Shown in pieces: positions 1 to 10,990 of a stretch of 64,000 nucleotides of DNA; position 1 is the first letter of the stretch; the number at the start of each line of letters is the position of its first letter. Source of the stretch: Linum tenue (lineage: Eukaryota; Streptophyta; Magnoliopsida; Malpighiales; Linaceae). The translations under genes were made by a program, and so were the position numbers. The notes beneath the pieces are model-generated. The model worked only from the letters and a program-made list of their open reading frames with translations. It searched no databases and was not told the origin of the DNA. The stretch spans positions 33,500,066 through 33,564,065 of the forward strand of contig CAMGYJ010000006.1 in assembly GCA_946122785.1 (NCBI GenBank). The letters are read 5' to 3'.

Positions 1-369
1 GTTGAAATTAATCTTCAACCCATTTTGGATGTTGGACCATCCCAATTTAGTGAAAGTTTTCGTATGTTTGTTCCCCTTCTTTACTTCCTCGAGCATCAAA
101 GAAATGAAATACTCCACTACTATATTAGGCCAAACGTCACTTCCTCAAGTATGACACAATCATTATTGTTTTCGACATCATTATCAGCCATTGCTTATCA
201 CGCTACAATTCAATACGAAATAAGAGATCACCAACAGCTTGATAATAAACAAAACAAAAGAAGACAACATCATTTACAATCAAATCAATAAAGCAACAAA
301 TTTGTCCATTGTTATTATTTGCATTCAAACTCGCAGCACAAAACATGACCAAACCAGTCCAATTCATCA
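1..369. other. Unassigned AT-rich sequence
   Basis: Short overlapping open frames exist here, but none resembles a known family or shows codon structure worth calling. No terminal repeat or retroelement motif was seen. It may be flanking DNA of an element that starts before the window. Confidence 0.3.
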
Positions 370-936
370 TCACAAGCAAGCATGGATCGGGTCGCCGGTA
401 GGAAGCGAAGGTACCTGGAATGGGTCGACAACAGGAGGAGGAAGATGTGCGGCTGGAGGAGGAATCGCTTGCAGCTTCGGTGCCGGAGGAGGAATCGTAA
501 GCAGCTTCTCTGCTGGAGGAGGAATCGAGAAGGGGAAATCTCCTTCGGTGCTGCTTCTACTGGAATGAGTCGCTACCTGGAATGAGCTGCTTCTACAGGA
601 ATGCTTCTCCGCTGGCTGGAGCTTCTCGCGTCGGGGAAGTTTCTGTCTCGCAGATGATGGCGGCGCGGGGCTGGCGAGGGAGAGGAAAACGATAGAGGCA
701 CGGGAAGAGGATCTCGAACGCGGGGGGTTAGATGATGGCGTCGCGGGGCTGGCAGAGGAAGACGATGGGGCTGGTGGTGGTTTGGGTGGAGAAGGAAGTG
801 GCGGTCGGGGAGGTCTCTTGGAGGGAGAGGGAGATATCGGCTGGGTGAAAGAGCAATTGCGAGGGAGATGTCGGCAAGGGTTATGGTGCCATGGTGAGTG
901 AAAGAGTTGGGTGAAAACATTGCCGTAAAGGATCAT
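370..936 (-). other. GC-rich Pro/Ser-rich open frame with a 30-bp tandem repeat
   Basis: A 188-codon minus-strand frame is rich in proline, serine and arginine. At about 451-535 a 30-bp unit occurs three times (GGAGGAGGAATCG cores at 455, 485 and 515), giving a 10-residue repeat with IPPPA in the minus frame. The composition is unlike the AT-rich DNA around it. A plus-strand frame (382-585) overlaps it and is equally plausible or implausible. I recognise no family. It could be the edge of a host gene, a captured fragment or a chance frame in GC-rich DNA. Nothing visible identifies a promoter or a splice structure. Confidence 0.25.
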
Positions 937-1718
937 GGAGGAAAAAGAAAAAAAAAAGTGGCCACGGTGATTCGGACGCGGGATCTCATTAATGGAGAGC
1001 GCGCGATTTCCGTTGGGAAATGGGGGAATAACCCGTCCCCTTGTTTATAGAAAACGAGTATTTATTGTTTATCCACAGCTTTTCCATTTGTTACAATTAG
1101 TTTTTTCAAACCAAAACGAGATGAATAAGTGAACACGTTTTTTGTCATTTGTTTCTTGTTTTTTATTTTCTAAACAAAAAACAGAAAAATGGGAAGTGTA
1201 ATACCCTAGCCCGACCGAGCACTACTTTTACCAAATTGCCCATGAGAAATCAAAATTTATTCAAAGCAAAAGGAATGATTAAAATATCATAAAATAATTT
1301 CAAATCACCATAGGAATATCTCGTTACAAAATCATAAATGAGCATCAGTCTCAAGCCTACTAATAAAATTACACAAGTGAAGGTGGTTCACTTGGAAACT
1401 TCAAAAATCACTAACCCTGCGACGATTACATCTCGAGATACAACTTTATCTTAGTTGATGGTCCGAATACTCTTGCTTGCTTGCAACTCCTGAATGCGGG
1501 CGTTGGGGTCAGTCCTAATCCTATATTCCATTCTTTACATATAATATAAAATCAAACAACATGCATATGGGTGCAAATGTGATGCATTGTCTTAGTACAT
1601 TATTAGAGGTACATTATTAGGATTTCTTGAACTATCTTGCATCTTTTATCTTATGACGGGGCCCCTAGCTACCTCGACTTAGCTGGCGCCACTGCCTGCT
1701 TAACATGAGTTATGACCA

Positions 1719-1840
1719 CCGTGTTACGTATCACCGTCCAGTGTCAAAACTGAGGTATGCCAACCGCGTTGCGTATCGCCGTCCGGTTGCATACCTAAAC
1801 ATGGGCAATGGAAACTGCGTTACATATCCCCGTCCAGTAG
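1719..1840. repeat. Threefold hairpin-like repeat inside the Tekay-like LTR
   Basis: The motif CCGYGTTRCGTATCNCCGTCC recurs at about 1719, 1764 and 1815. The middle copy is flanked by an inverted repeat (AGGTATGC..AACCG / CGGTTGCATACCT), so it can fold as a stem-loop. The other Tekay-like LTR has a different threefold palindromic repeat at a comparable place (55271-55354). Confidence 0.55.
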
Positions 1841-2495
1841 TGATCCATCGTGAAAAGTGGCTAGCTAAGCGAGGTTAACTTGTTCTTACTTATTAACTTG
1901 TTGACTTATGCATGCTTGCCGTAATTAATCTCTCACCCAAGGAGAAATATAATTAAGTCATACTTGCTCTCATACTTGAAGAGCTTGGCGATCTTCCACA
2001 CAATGGGAAGATCCAACTTTATAACTTACTTAACTTAGCAACTTGGGTTCAGCTTGATCTTTGATGAACATGATGCTATGTATGCTGAATGTGCATAATA
2101 ATCATAAATCATAACTTGAACGTGAATGAAGTAAATGCATAAACTTAAATACCGATAGCACATAAGAGCAAATCATTTAATTCAAGTAACGTGCATCATA
2201 CATAATTCAGAATGGAATACTAACTAGCCCCCTCAAACCACGCACCTTATTATGTCAAGTAGCGTGAAAATGATATTGCCTTCACTCAACGGTTACTTGC
2301 TCTAAACGAGGCGATTCGCCCTTGTGATCCTATAGCGAAATAGAAGTTAGATCGTTTGAATTTATGGGTTCTTAGCGACAGATTTAACAGGGTGGAGTAC
2401 TTTGCAATTCTTACAAATCACCGGGCTAGTTCAAACGCTATTGGATTTACTTATGACAAAGGATCCCTCAATTTGACTTAAATTCCTCCCAATCA

Positions 2496-2510
2496 ATCTA
2501 TTAACCAACT
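2496..2510. repeat. Target site duplication of the LINE (left copy)
   Basis: ATCTATTAACCAACT occurs here directly before a T run and again at 10991-11005. These are the two copies of the 15-bp insertion target of the LINE. Confidence 0.85.
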
Positions 2511-2689
2511 TTTTTTTTTACAAAAGATAATCATGTATTGATTCAAAGAATAGATAGTTACATCCTGGAGATCAGCCATGACTGAAAATCGAAGAAACGA
2601 CTCATAGTTGGGTACAAAGAGAGGGCCTTTCTAGCCACCATATGGGCTACCCTATTACTACTCCGACCTACAAATCGAACACTAAACTC

Positions 2690-3569
2690 GGGGTTGCTGG
2701 TAAAAGCCAACACCACTTCTTCAAGAAACGCACCCAACTGGTTGTCCCTTGTATCGACCCGCCTGATTTTTGTCGATGATCACCTTAGGATCCCCTTCGA
2801 ATCTTATATCCGTGACGCCATGGTCCAGACACCAAATAATACCCTCACGGAGGACAAGCAGTTCCACCACCATGGGGTCATCTTATAGGAAATTGAATCC
2901 CTTTAGCCATAAGGATTTCCCGAGTTGGGGTCATAAGACCCAACCCGCCCGTTGAATGAGATCCACTCCTAGTAGCCCCATCCCACATACAAACAACCCC
3001 AGTATGAACCGCCAGCCCCGGTTGTTGTACCATAGGAACAGAGACCTGAAGAGCTTTATCCACCGGTAGCCGCACCCATTCCTCATATTGCTGAGCAAAT
3101 TGACGCATCAAAGAAGGGATCCCAAACTGTTTTCCTTCAAAGACCACCCATTTTCGAGACCTCCAGATCCGCCAAAGGACGGCGACAACTGCCATGAACA
3201 GCGTCGACTAGTGAATTAAAGCCATCAGCTGGGAAAGTATGGCGAGGAAGACCCTCCCCTAAGTACCCCAGCCCCGAATAGCCCCTAAGGGCACGTGCCA
3301 CCGGACAATATAGAAACAAATGTTCCATAGTTTCAGGACTATCCCAGCAAACCGGGCAACGAGGGAGCACCAGGACTTTCTTACCAATGAGGGCTTCCGT
3401 AGTTGGTAAGATTCGATTTAGGATCTTCCAGACAAACACCTTTAACTTGGGGGGAATATTAGCCTCCCACAACGAAATCCAACCGAACTTATCCATCCAA
3501 CTAGCCGTAGCCCTCCAACTACTCCTCCTCCTATCAAGGGAGACAGTCAAGTGGTAAGCAGACTTAACA
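2690..3569 (-). pseudogene. LINE ORF2, C-terminal part: zf-RVT domain and RNase H start
   Basis: The minus frame 3577-3137 encodes the zinc-binding domain that follows plant LINE reverse transcriptase. It reads FSVKSAYHL..., then IPPKLKVFVWKILNRILPT, then a CPVC..ETMEHLFLYC cluster with the Cys/His spacing of zf-RVT. A second frame (3195-2878) continues into an RNase H-like segment with WDGATRSG, and the next frame down to about 2694 keeps residues such as EGDPK. At least two frameshifts separate these pieces. The N-terminal edge of this part is where the MULE inserted. The other half of the same domain is at 5184-5326. Confidence 0.8.
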
Positions 3570-3578
3570 GAAAACACC
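3570..3578. repeat. 9-bp target duplication of the MULE (left)
   Basis: GAAAACACC lies directly outside the left MULE terminus and again at 5175-5183 outside the right terminus. A 9-bp duplication is the normal length for Mutator-like elements. Confidence 0.9.
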
Positions 3579-5174
3579 GGCTAAATTACACGTTTGGTCA
3601 CTCAAATTATACAAATCATTCACGTTTGCCACCCGAATTACTTTTCTTTCTTATTCGCCACTAACTTTACGAATCGTTTCACGGTTGGTCACCGGCCGTT
3701 ACACTCCGTTAAGTTTGTCCTACGTGGCAGTCAACTATAAAGTTTGACCGTTAACTAGATGACGTGGAAATTAAAAAAAAATAAAAAAAATTTCTTTTGC
3801 ACCTCATCATTGCACTTATTTTGTCTATATAATTTATCATATTAATAATTTTCTTTCCAGCCTACCACTCCCCTTCTTCTTCGCAGCAGCAGACACCCAC
3901 GACTTGCCCTTCTTGTCCCTCATTTTCCAAATGTTCCTCTTTCTGAACACCAACTTGTCAAACTTCCACACCTTGTAACTGGTATCAATCACTGTCACTT
4001 CGAATCCGCGTCTCTTCAGACCCTATTGCTATTGATATGGCCAAACCCAGAGCCAGAGCCAAAGGAGGATGAGACAAGATACCTGCGGAGGCTCTGCCGA
4101 TCCTTCCTCCCGTCGTGGCTAAATCCTCGCTGCAACCAACCAACCGCCGCACCAATTGATACGATCTGAATCTCACTACTACCCTTCCCCAATGTTGTGC
4201 TCAGTCCCCGGCGGGAAGCCCAGTTCAAATTGGCTGGACCGACTCCGATCTTCCAAAGGCTTCCCCACCTCCAGCGACGTCGGATTAGACGACTTCCTTC
4301 TCACCAAACCCACCGCCGACGAAGACGCTTGCGATTCCCCTACATCCGATGATGCTGCCGCCTCCAATTCCCTCGTCAATTCCAACTCCGTCACGGAACA
4401 AGCCCCCGAAATATCCAGCCGAAATGGTGAAGGGGACTGGTTCGGCGTGATGACCAATTTCCTCTCCGATCTCTTCTACATGGGCGGACCCACCGGAATA
4501 ACCAGGAATAAGGGCGCCAGGAAGCAGACGAACCCTAAGTTCTGCGCCCTTCCTGCCTCGCCTGCGCTGCGGGGCGACGAGAAGGCGGCGGGTGTGACGA
4601 ATTCTTCGCTCAATTCCAACAGCAATTCAAACATTGTACGATCTAAGCGCGGTGGGGATGGCGTAGATGAGGAGAAGGATAAGGACGAGTGCAGCCGTGG
4701 CGACGTTGAAGGGTGTGGAGGGGATAGAGAGCTGAAAGGGTACTCGCGGAGTGAAGTGACGGTGATTGATACCAGCTACGAGGTGTGGAAGTTTGACAAG
4801 CTGGTGTTCAGGAAGAGGAACATTTGGAAAGTGAGGGACAAGAAGGGCAAGTCGTGGGTGTCTGCTGCTGTGAAGAAGAAGAGGAAGAAGGGGAGTGGTC
4901 GGCTGGAAAGAAAATTATCAATATGATAAATTATATAGACAAAATAAGTGCAATGATGAGGTGGAAATAAATTTTTTTTTAATTTCAACGTCATCTAGTT
5001 AACGGTCAAACTTTATAGTTGACTGCCACGTAGGACAAACTTAACGGAGTGTAACGGCCGGTGACCAACCGTGAAACGATTCGTAAAGTTAGTGGCGAAT
5101 AAGAAAGAAAAGTAATTCGGGTGGCAAACGTGAAAGATTTGTATAATTTGAGTGACCAAACGTGTAATTTAGCC
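3579..5174 (+). mobile_element. Mutator-like element (Pack-MULE type) with captured gene
   Basis: A 1,596-bp DNA transposon with termini GGCTAAATTACACG and CGTGTAATTTAGCC, exact inverse complements. The inverted arms are very long: about 3579-4010 against 4744-5174. It is flanked by a perfect 9-bp duplication and splits the LINE zinc-binding domain. It encodes no transposase, so it must have been mobilised in trans. Between the arms lies a single open frame that looks like host coding sequence. The right arm includes the 3' end of that frame, so the left arm holds an inverted copy of the same coding end (about 3858-4010). Confidence 0.9.
4192..4926 (+). CDS. Captured plant gene fragment in the MULE, function unknown
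   Basis: An intact frame of 244 residues from the ATG at 4192 (an upstream ATG at 4156 would give 256). I prefer 4192 because the protein then starts MLCSVPGGKPSSNWLDRLRS, which reads like the beginning of a family of uncharacterised plant proteins I remember only in outline. The middle is low-complexity (Asp, Ser, Asn). The C-terminal part has a compact conserved-looking block, VIDTSYEVWKFDKLVFRKRN then WKVRDKKGKSW, followed by a lysine-rich tail. The last 180 bases lie inside the MULE arm, so the end of the protein may be altered. No introns are evident. The frame has no stops although the surrounding LINE is full of them, consistent with recent capture. Whether it is expressed is unknown. 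Confidence 0.6.
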   Translation: MLCSVPGGKPSSNWLDRLRSSKGFPTSSDVGLDDFLLTKPTADEDACDSPTSDDAAASNSLVNSNSVTEQAPEISSRNGEGDWFGVMTNFLSDLFYMGGPTGITRNKGARKQTNPKFCALPASPALRGDEKAAGVTNSSLNSNSNSNIVRSKRGGDGVDEEKDKDECSRGDVEGCGGDRELKGYSRSEVTVIDTSYEVWKFDKLVFRKRNIWKVRDKKGKSWVSAAVKKKRKKGSGRLERKLSI

Positions 5175-5183
5175 GAAAACACC
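5175..5183. repeat. 9-bp target duplication of the MULE (right)
   Basis: Second copy of GAAAACACC, immediately outside the right inverted arm. Confidence 0.9.
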
Positions 5184-7246
5184 CCATCAGCTGTATCATG
5201 CCATATGAGCCTATCCTCTAAATTCCGCCGCGGGAGGGGAATAGCTTTAATAATACAGCAAGTAGGTGGGTCAAACCACTGACTAAGTTTGAGATCACAC
5301 CAACACCCTTCCCCCTGACAAGTCACCTCGGCAACTGGTTGGTCACCCCCGACCGGTAAAACCTGCAGATTATATCGCGAGGGATCAAGCTAGAGCTGAG
5401 GGATCCAGGTGGAGTGTTGCAGAGATGCCGACCACCCATTCTCAATTTGCCATCTTAATCCCATCTCCAATAACTGTCGACCAAGCAGGATACTTTGCCA
5501 TCCCCACGACGGGCGAGAGAGAGCCTTAGCATTAAGGAAATGCCCATTAGGAAAATACTTACCTTTATAGACTTGGGCAAGAATAGATTGGGGCTCAAAA
5601 AGGATACACCATCCAATTTGGCCAGAAGAGCCTAGTTAAAATGCTCGAATCGGTGAAATCCCATCCCTCCATCATGCTTACTCCCACACATGTCACGCTA
5701 GGACATCCACTGAATTCTCGAATGGCCCTCGTTAGCACCCCACCTGAAACGGGCGACATGTTTATCCAGGAGACCACACAGAGAGAGAGGCAGTTTGAAA
5801 CATGACATTACATGCAACGGTAACGCAGGGCGATTGACTTAATCAGAGTTTACTTGGCCGCCCAATATAAAGTCCTCTACTTCCATCCCTGGAGCCACTC
5901 CAACAATTTCCCCTCTAAATACCAGAATGTCTCCATTTTAGATCGAGCAATCAAAGTAGGAAGACCCAGGTATTTATCATGGACCCCAACCGCCCCAACC
6001 CCTAGTATCGCAACTAAGAATTCTTGGTCCGGCAAAGCAATATTTTTGATGAAGCATACCGCTGACTTTGCCAAATTCAACCACTAGCCACTGAGCTCCT
6101 CGTACTCATTCAAGACCTCAATCAAATTTTCACATTCTTGGAGCGTGCCACGCAGGAACAGATAAGAATCATCGGCAAAAAACAAGTGCGAGATCCTAGG
6201 GGCATGAGAGGCCACTTTAACCCTCACCAGGCTTTTCTTCGAAATAGCCTTGCGCAGGAGAGCCGCAAACCCCTCTGTGCAGAGCACGAATAAGAGAGGG
6301 GAAAAAGGATCCCCTTGGCGTAGCCCCCTAGAGGGATTGAAATAACCCGACGGGGTACCGTTCATCAGCACAGAAAAAGACGTAGATCGGAGACACTCAT
6401 GTATCCATCCTTGCCACACAGAGTTAAACCCCATCTTGTCCAAAACCGCAAGAAGAAAATGCCATTCGACTCTATCATAGGCCTTTTTCGACTCATCAAC
6501 TCCACATTATCCACTTGGGGGATTAATGTGAGCCAGGTATGATTGAAGCTACGGAGCATCCTACTAGTTGTAAAGAACGAGCAGACTGCCTCAATCACTG
6601 AACTCCCCACAATCTCCCAGAAGGCCTTGAAGAATTTACCCGTGAAACCATCGGACCCGAGGGCCTGTTTCGATCCCATAGCAAAGACAGTATTTCGCAC
6701 CTCATCCGTGAGCACTGCAGCCGTTAGGCCGTCATTCATTTCCTGAGTGACATAATGATCGATAGGCAGAGCAGCTACCTGGTCTCGCATATTCAGGACC
6801 TGATTCTCGGAGGTGAAAAGATGGCGATAGAAATCAGTTGCAACATCTGCCTTTCCTTTTTCATCAGTGATCCATTCGCCATTATCATTTCGGAGGCCGG
6901 CCACAAAGTTCTATTTACGATGCATCCTAGTCACTGTATGGAAGTAAGACGTATTCTTGTCACCCTTCTTTAACCAGTGAACTCTGGACTTTTGCTGCCA
7001 GTAAACTTCTTCCGCCTCCCATTGTCTATTTAACTCCATTTTGAGGCTTCGGATCTCATCCCAATCAATCAGATGGATTTGCTCGATCCTCTCAATCTCG
7101 GTCCGCAGAGTTTTTATATTGCGTAAGGAGTATGTAGTGCCCGCTCTCCTCCATTCATATAGTAAATGGCGGAGCTTCTTGAGCCGCTCCCAAAGACAAA
7201 ACATAAGAGTCCCCTGGAGGTCTTCCTGCCAAACATAAGTCACCAT
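5184..7246 (-). pseudogene. LINE ORF2, reverse transcriptase and start of zf-RVT
   Basis: Minus-strand frames carry the linker after the endonuclease (7246-6911, with YWQQKSRVHWLKKGDKNTSY and YFH), the RT N-terminal region (6904-6365, with ALGSDGFTGKFFKAFW and LTLIPQ), and the RT core (6443-6084). The core has GLRQGDPFSPLLF and the catalytic FADD box. Then come the thumb region with DKYLGLP (6080-5877) and further pieces at 5777-5595. The frame ending at 5006 reads EDRLIWHDTADGVFS, the beginning of the zinc-binding domain whose continuation is across the MULE at 3569. Several frameshifts and stops make it non-functional. The catalytic Asp pair is kept. Confidence 0.85.
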
Positions 7247-7251
7247 TGCTT

Positions 7252-8008
7252 TTACTTCAAGATTATTCGCCCATCGAGCATCAAAACGGAAGAGAGGGCG
7301 ACTACTTTGGACATATGGCTTATCAGAGAGAAGGAGTGCCCGATGATCCGATCCCTAATCAGTAAAATGTTTGACCAGGGTATCAGGGAATCGGTCAAGC
7401 CAGGCTTGGGAGCATAGAGCCCTGTCCAGCATCTCACGAATACAAGCCGCCCCCATCCGTTTGTTCGTCCAGGTAAATTGATCCCCCTAGTATCCTAGGT
7501 CGAGGAGACCCAGGTTTTTAACAAAATTACGCAGTCTAAGAGAATGAGAAACGTTCCATTGGTTACCCTCATCCTTCTCACTCTCATGCAGAGAAGTGTT
7601 AAAACCTCCTATGATAACATATGGAACTTGTATGCCATCCCAGAGATCCTGGAGCTGACCCAACTGGGTAGCTCTTATTGCGACATTACAACTAATGTAA
7701 ACATAAATCACCACATACGAAAACTTCACTTCATTAACTTGAACACAAATACAGAAGTTGGAATGAAAAAACACCGAAGCATCAACTTTGGGGGACCAAG
7801 CCGCAACTAAACCACCATATGCGTCGACCGCATCAAGAAAACAAAAACAAGAAGAATCAAAACCTAAACCATGCGTACGACGATAAACTACTCTTTGTCT
7901 CGATCGTGTTACAAAGAAAAACAAGAGATTCGGATTATTGGAATGCACTAAACCGACAACTGTTTGGAATGTGAGGGATGGTCAAATTCCTCTCATATTC
8001 CAAACAAG
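7252..8008 (-). pseudogene. LINE ORF2, apurinic endonuclease domain
   Basis: The domain begins near 8008 with WNMRGI followed by a stop, then SNNPNLLFF, then a long frame (7948-7487) containing GLGFDSSCF and the family landmarks VIIGGFNTSLHESEK and LLDLGY. In active elements the first landmark is GDFN, so the catalytic Asp is replaced by Gly here. The C-terminal end (7437-7252) has LIRDRIIGHSFSL, where the usual motif reads SDHxPL. The early stop, the changed Asp and the broken frames show that the domain is dead. This domain nicks target DNA in active LINEs. Confidence 0.85.
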
Positions 8009-8183
8009 TAGCCTCATTTATCTGGGTGGGGCCATTCACGGCTGGCTTCCTCCACCTTTCCATCAATCACCAAATCTTCCATAAGCTGCTTTTTGGGTGT
8101 GGGAGTCTCCTAAATCACCCTCCGTTGCTTCTAGAGGTCTCTTCGGACTTCCAATCACTGGATCTAAAAGGTTCGATCCATAC

Positions 8184-10621
8184 TCATATGGTCCGATCCA
8201 ACTTCTCATTCACATCTTTGCCATTGTCAACGTCACCAATGACTAGTCCAGTCTCAAAAGCAACAACAACATTGTGGAAATGGCCATGCGTGGCATGCTG
8301 AGAGCTTGGGGCGCGTTTACGCAATTCAAACCGGCAGCCATCATCATCAGATAGAGAAGTTGGAGAAAACGAATCTTCCAGCCCACCATCTGTTGCAATG
8401 TCCCCCAAACCCACAACATCAGCATCTTCCTGAATCCCACCAGCGGGGACATTATCCTTCTTATTCTTTCCTTTTCGTCCCACCTTCCCCTCTACCGCCG
8501 ATAGGGAGGCCTTATCGCCTCGTTCTTTGGCACCTGTGCTCTTAGCGAGCTTAGAATCCCCCTTCTTCTTTTGACCAGTAGGTTCGTCCCTCACTAGCTT
8601 GGGTTGGACCGGCAGGCGGGCACTGTCCCTTCGTGCATTACTTGCGTCGTCATCTCCAAATGCTGCTCCGCGCTTAGGTCGAAGCACGGAGGAGTCCTCA
8701 GCATTCCGGTCCTCATCAAGCACCTGCTCCATACCATGGAAGTTAAAATCATCATCCGAGTCCTCCTCAAGCAGGAGACACCGGCGCCGAGCATTCGCAA
8801 GAGGGCCAAATATGCCAAGAGAGGCTGAATCCACTGCCTTTAGTGGGGAAATCTCCGTAGCAGTGCCGTGATGGGTCCCATTCCTACCGCGGTTCAGCCC
8901 CCAACGGCATCCACGGAGCGAATCCTCAACCGGCTTTTGATGAATGCCAGGACCATGCATAGCCCGACGTAGGCTAGTCCCCGCATGGAGCCTCGGGGAT
9001 TTGGAAACATGGAAAACCAAGGGACTACCACGGCGGGGCATCGAATTGGAGCTACTCGGTCCCTGGCTTACACGGCCCACGCCATGCATTTGGGGCGACA
9101 GGCAGTCCTTCTGCATGGATTGATTTCGCCTCCGCTCCACGTGCTCTCTAGCAAGAGCACGTCCTTAATCATTTTGCCTATAATTAGTTTGATGTGCACG
9201 AACCGCCCTATTGACCCACACCGTATTGTGTGACCCTCTAAAAGGATGGGAAGTGTTATCATCCTCATAAATTTTCTGGCCTAGATTTTTTGTGGTCATA
9301 TGCGGGCAAAAATTTTCCTTCCCGATGGGGGGATCATATGAGCAGTCTCGTTGAATATGGCCCACACGTCCACAGTGGAAGCAGAAGCTAGGAAAGAACT
9401 CATAACGAAGATTGACCCAAAATCAGCCAATCTCTTCACTTGTCGCAAACAGTTGTGATCTCAAAGGCTTGGTGAAATCCATAAGAGCTCTTACTTTCAC
9501 AAAATATTCCTCAGTCTCCTTGAAGGTGAAGACACTTGCTTCTAAGACTTGTCCAATAGTAGGGGATACCAGTTTCTGACTGAATTGTTTGGTACAAACA
9601 TCTTCCCGGCTTCCCAAGAGCTTGACACGGAATGGGGCAATTGCCAGGGCATCAAAAATTGCCTTTGTGATCATCGGAGTCCAAGATCGCAAGCTTACGA
9701 TTCTATCTCTGAGCATCCACAGACTACGCTTCAGGACCCAGGTTTTGGCCTCTTCACTTGGCATCACAAACTCCACCAGACCATGCTTGACCATTGAGAC
9801 TTTGATCTGGCCTCTTCCTTGCCACTGGATATTTGCAGCATCGCGCAACTCCTCGATCGTCATGTTGCTGCCCGTGAAAACTCTTCCAAGCAAAAAATGA
9901 GAGGTGCAGAATTTCACGGATTGGACCTCGTCCACGGAAAACTGAACCACTTGATCATCAGTGACATGAGTCGTCGTTGGCACCTGTAAACACAAAGGTA
10001 GGGATGGGGCGATGTTAGTCTTAGCGCATGACATCGAAACCATCTCAAGCTGTTGCATAGCAGGCGGGGGGAGGTGCACCAGATGACCAGGAGTTAAGGA
10101 CTAGTGACCCTTGGAGGAGCCTTCTCCAGACAGCCCTTTACCAGGGAACTCGGTAACGCCGGCACGTTTCTGTGGGGGGTGGGGGGAGGGAGGTTTAATT
10201 ATCTCCAAAAGCATGTTTCTCCTCCGATTGGGAAAAAAAGCCGGCCTGAAAAAAGTTCTTTATATAAAGTATTTAGCTCACCCCTTCCACAAGGAGGCGT
10301 AGCCGTTGCCTTCATTTTAAGTAGAATTCTATTAGGCTTAGGAAGTTGAATTTGAAAAGTGGTTGGGCAGATGATAAGAGAAACAGAATTATCCCTCCCT
10401 CCTAAGATCTCAGAGAATCTCTTAAGGGAGAAAATCTTCTGACCCGCCCAATCCTCTCCTTGCCGACGTGTCGCGGCTTTTTCACTGGAGGGAACGTCGT
10501 TGCCAGAGTCCGGTTCACTCCTCGCCGGAAGAATCACATCCAGCCAAGTGATCCTACATAGATGATCGTCTCGATCTAGTGCCTTGGGAGGCGTCTCCGG
10601 CCAATCCACAGTCATATTCAA
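8184..10621 (-). pseudogene. LINE ORF1: DUF4283-type nucleic-acid-binding protein with CCHC knuckle
   Basis: Starts near 10621 (MNMTVDWPETPP). A frame break near 10200 precedes the DUF4283-like domain (10079-9423, with WVLKRSLWMLRDRIVSLRSW and KAIFDALAIAPFRVKL). One TGA at about 9420 interrupts an otherwise continuous path into CFHCGRVGHIQRDC, a CX2CX4HX4C zinc knuckle (about 9395-9350). The rest (9140-8184) is a long basic and acidic low-complexity tail. This is the normal plant L1 ORF1 plan: an RNA-binding protein that coats the transcript. It overlaps none of ORF2, which starts about 175 bases downstream. Confidence 0.85.
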
Positions 10622-10990
10622 TATGAATCCCTAGAGGGTGTCGTAGGTACCGGCGGCCGGAGTATTCGTGGATGGGGGATCTATCAACCCCAGCTCCAGC
10701 TCCAACGATGACGGTAGGCTGAATCTCCATCCCATCATTTGGGAAATCTTAGGTTATTTTAGACGTGAATACAACTCAGACTCCAGTCATTAAACTTTCA
10801 CTTTCGACATCCAGAGATGTATCTAAAGCGGTGCTCATCGGCTCTTTGATTCGCCACACAAGCATGAAGAATGGCCTCGACCAGTCCGATGAGCAGGCTT
10901 CCAACCCCGACGCAAAACTTGAAGAGAGAGGACAAAGTATCCCTCATATTTTTTTTCCAGATAGCCCTCGACCTAACTACTCACCGATTG
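10622..10990 (-). other. LINE 5' untranslated region
   Basis: The stretch between the 5' target duplication and the first ORF1 codon. No coding motif is visible. It corresponds to the internal promoter region of L1 elements, but no promoter motif can be proven by eye. Confidence 0.5.

Larger units (their letters stand above)
1197..2510 (-). repeat. Tekay-like chromovirus LTR, 3' part (split by LINE)
   Basis: On the plus strand this begins TGTAATACCC, which read on the minus strand gives an LTR end in ...GGGTATTACA. Minus-strand landmarks match the better preserved Tekay-like LTR at 53631-55948: a GACTGACCCCAAC segment (about 1502-1514), a CTAGCTAGGGGCCCC-like segment near 1660-1680, and a threefold repeated hairpin segment near 1719-1840. 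It stops at the target duplication of the LINE and resumes at 10991. The combined length of about 2.36 kb fits the other LTR (2.32 kb). Assignment to the Del/Tekay group is by similarity of layout, not by coding domains. Confidence 0.55.
2511..10990 (-). mobile_element. Near full-length L1-type LINE, interrupted by a MULE
   Basis: A non-LTR retrotransposon on the minus strand. Its 3' end is marked by a T run on the plus strand (2511-2519, the poly-A tail), and it is bounded by a perfect 15-bp target duplication (2496-2510 and 10991-11005). In order from the 5' end it carries ORF1 (about 10621 to 8184) and ORF2 with endonuclease, reverse transcriptase, zinc-binding domain and RNase H start. 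Without the 1.6-kb MULE it is about 6.9 kb, the usual length of plant L1 elements, so it is not 5' truncated. All ORFs carry stops or frameshifts, so it is inactive. It sits in a Tekay-like LTR. Confidence 0.9.

Noticed and set aside
4179..4457. Minus-strand frame over the captured gene
   Set aside because: Antisense shadow of the 4192-4926 ORF; no independent evidence.
8184..9140. 318-codon frame as a separate host gene
   Set aside because: It follows the CCHC knuckle of LINE ORF1 on the same strand and lies before the endonuclease; it is the low-complexity ORF1 tail.
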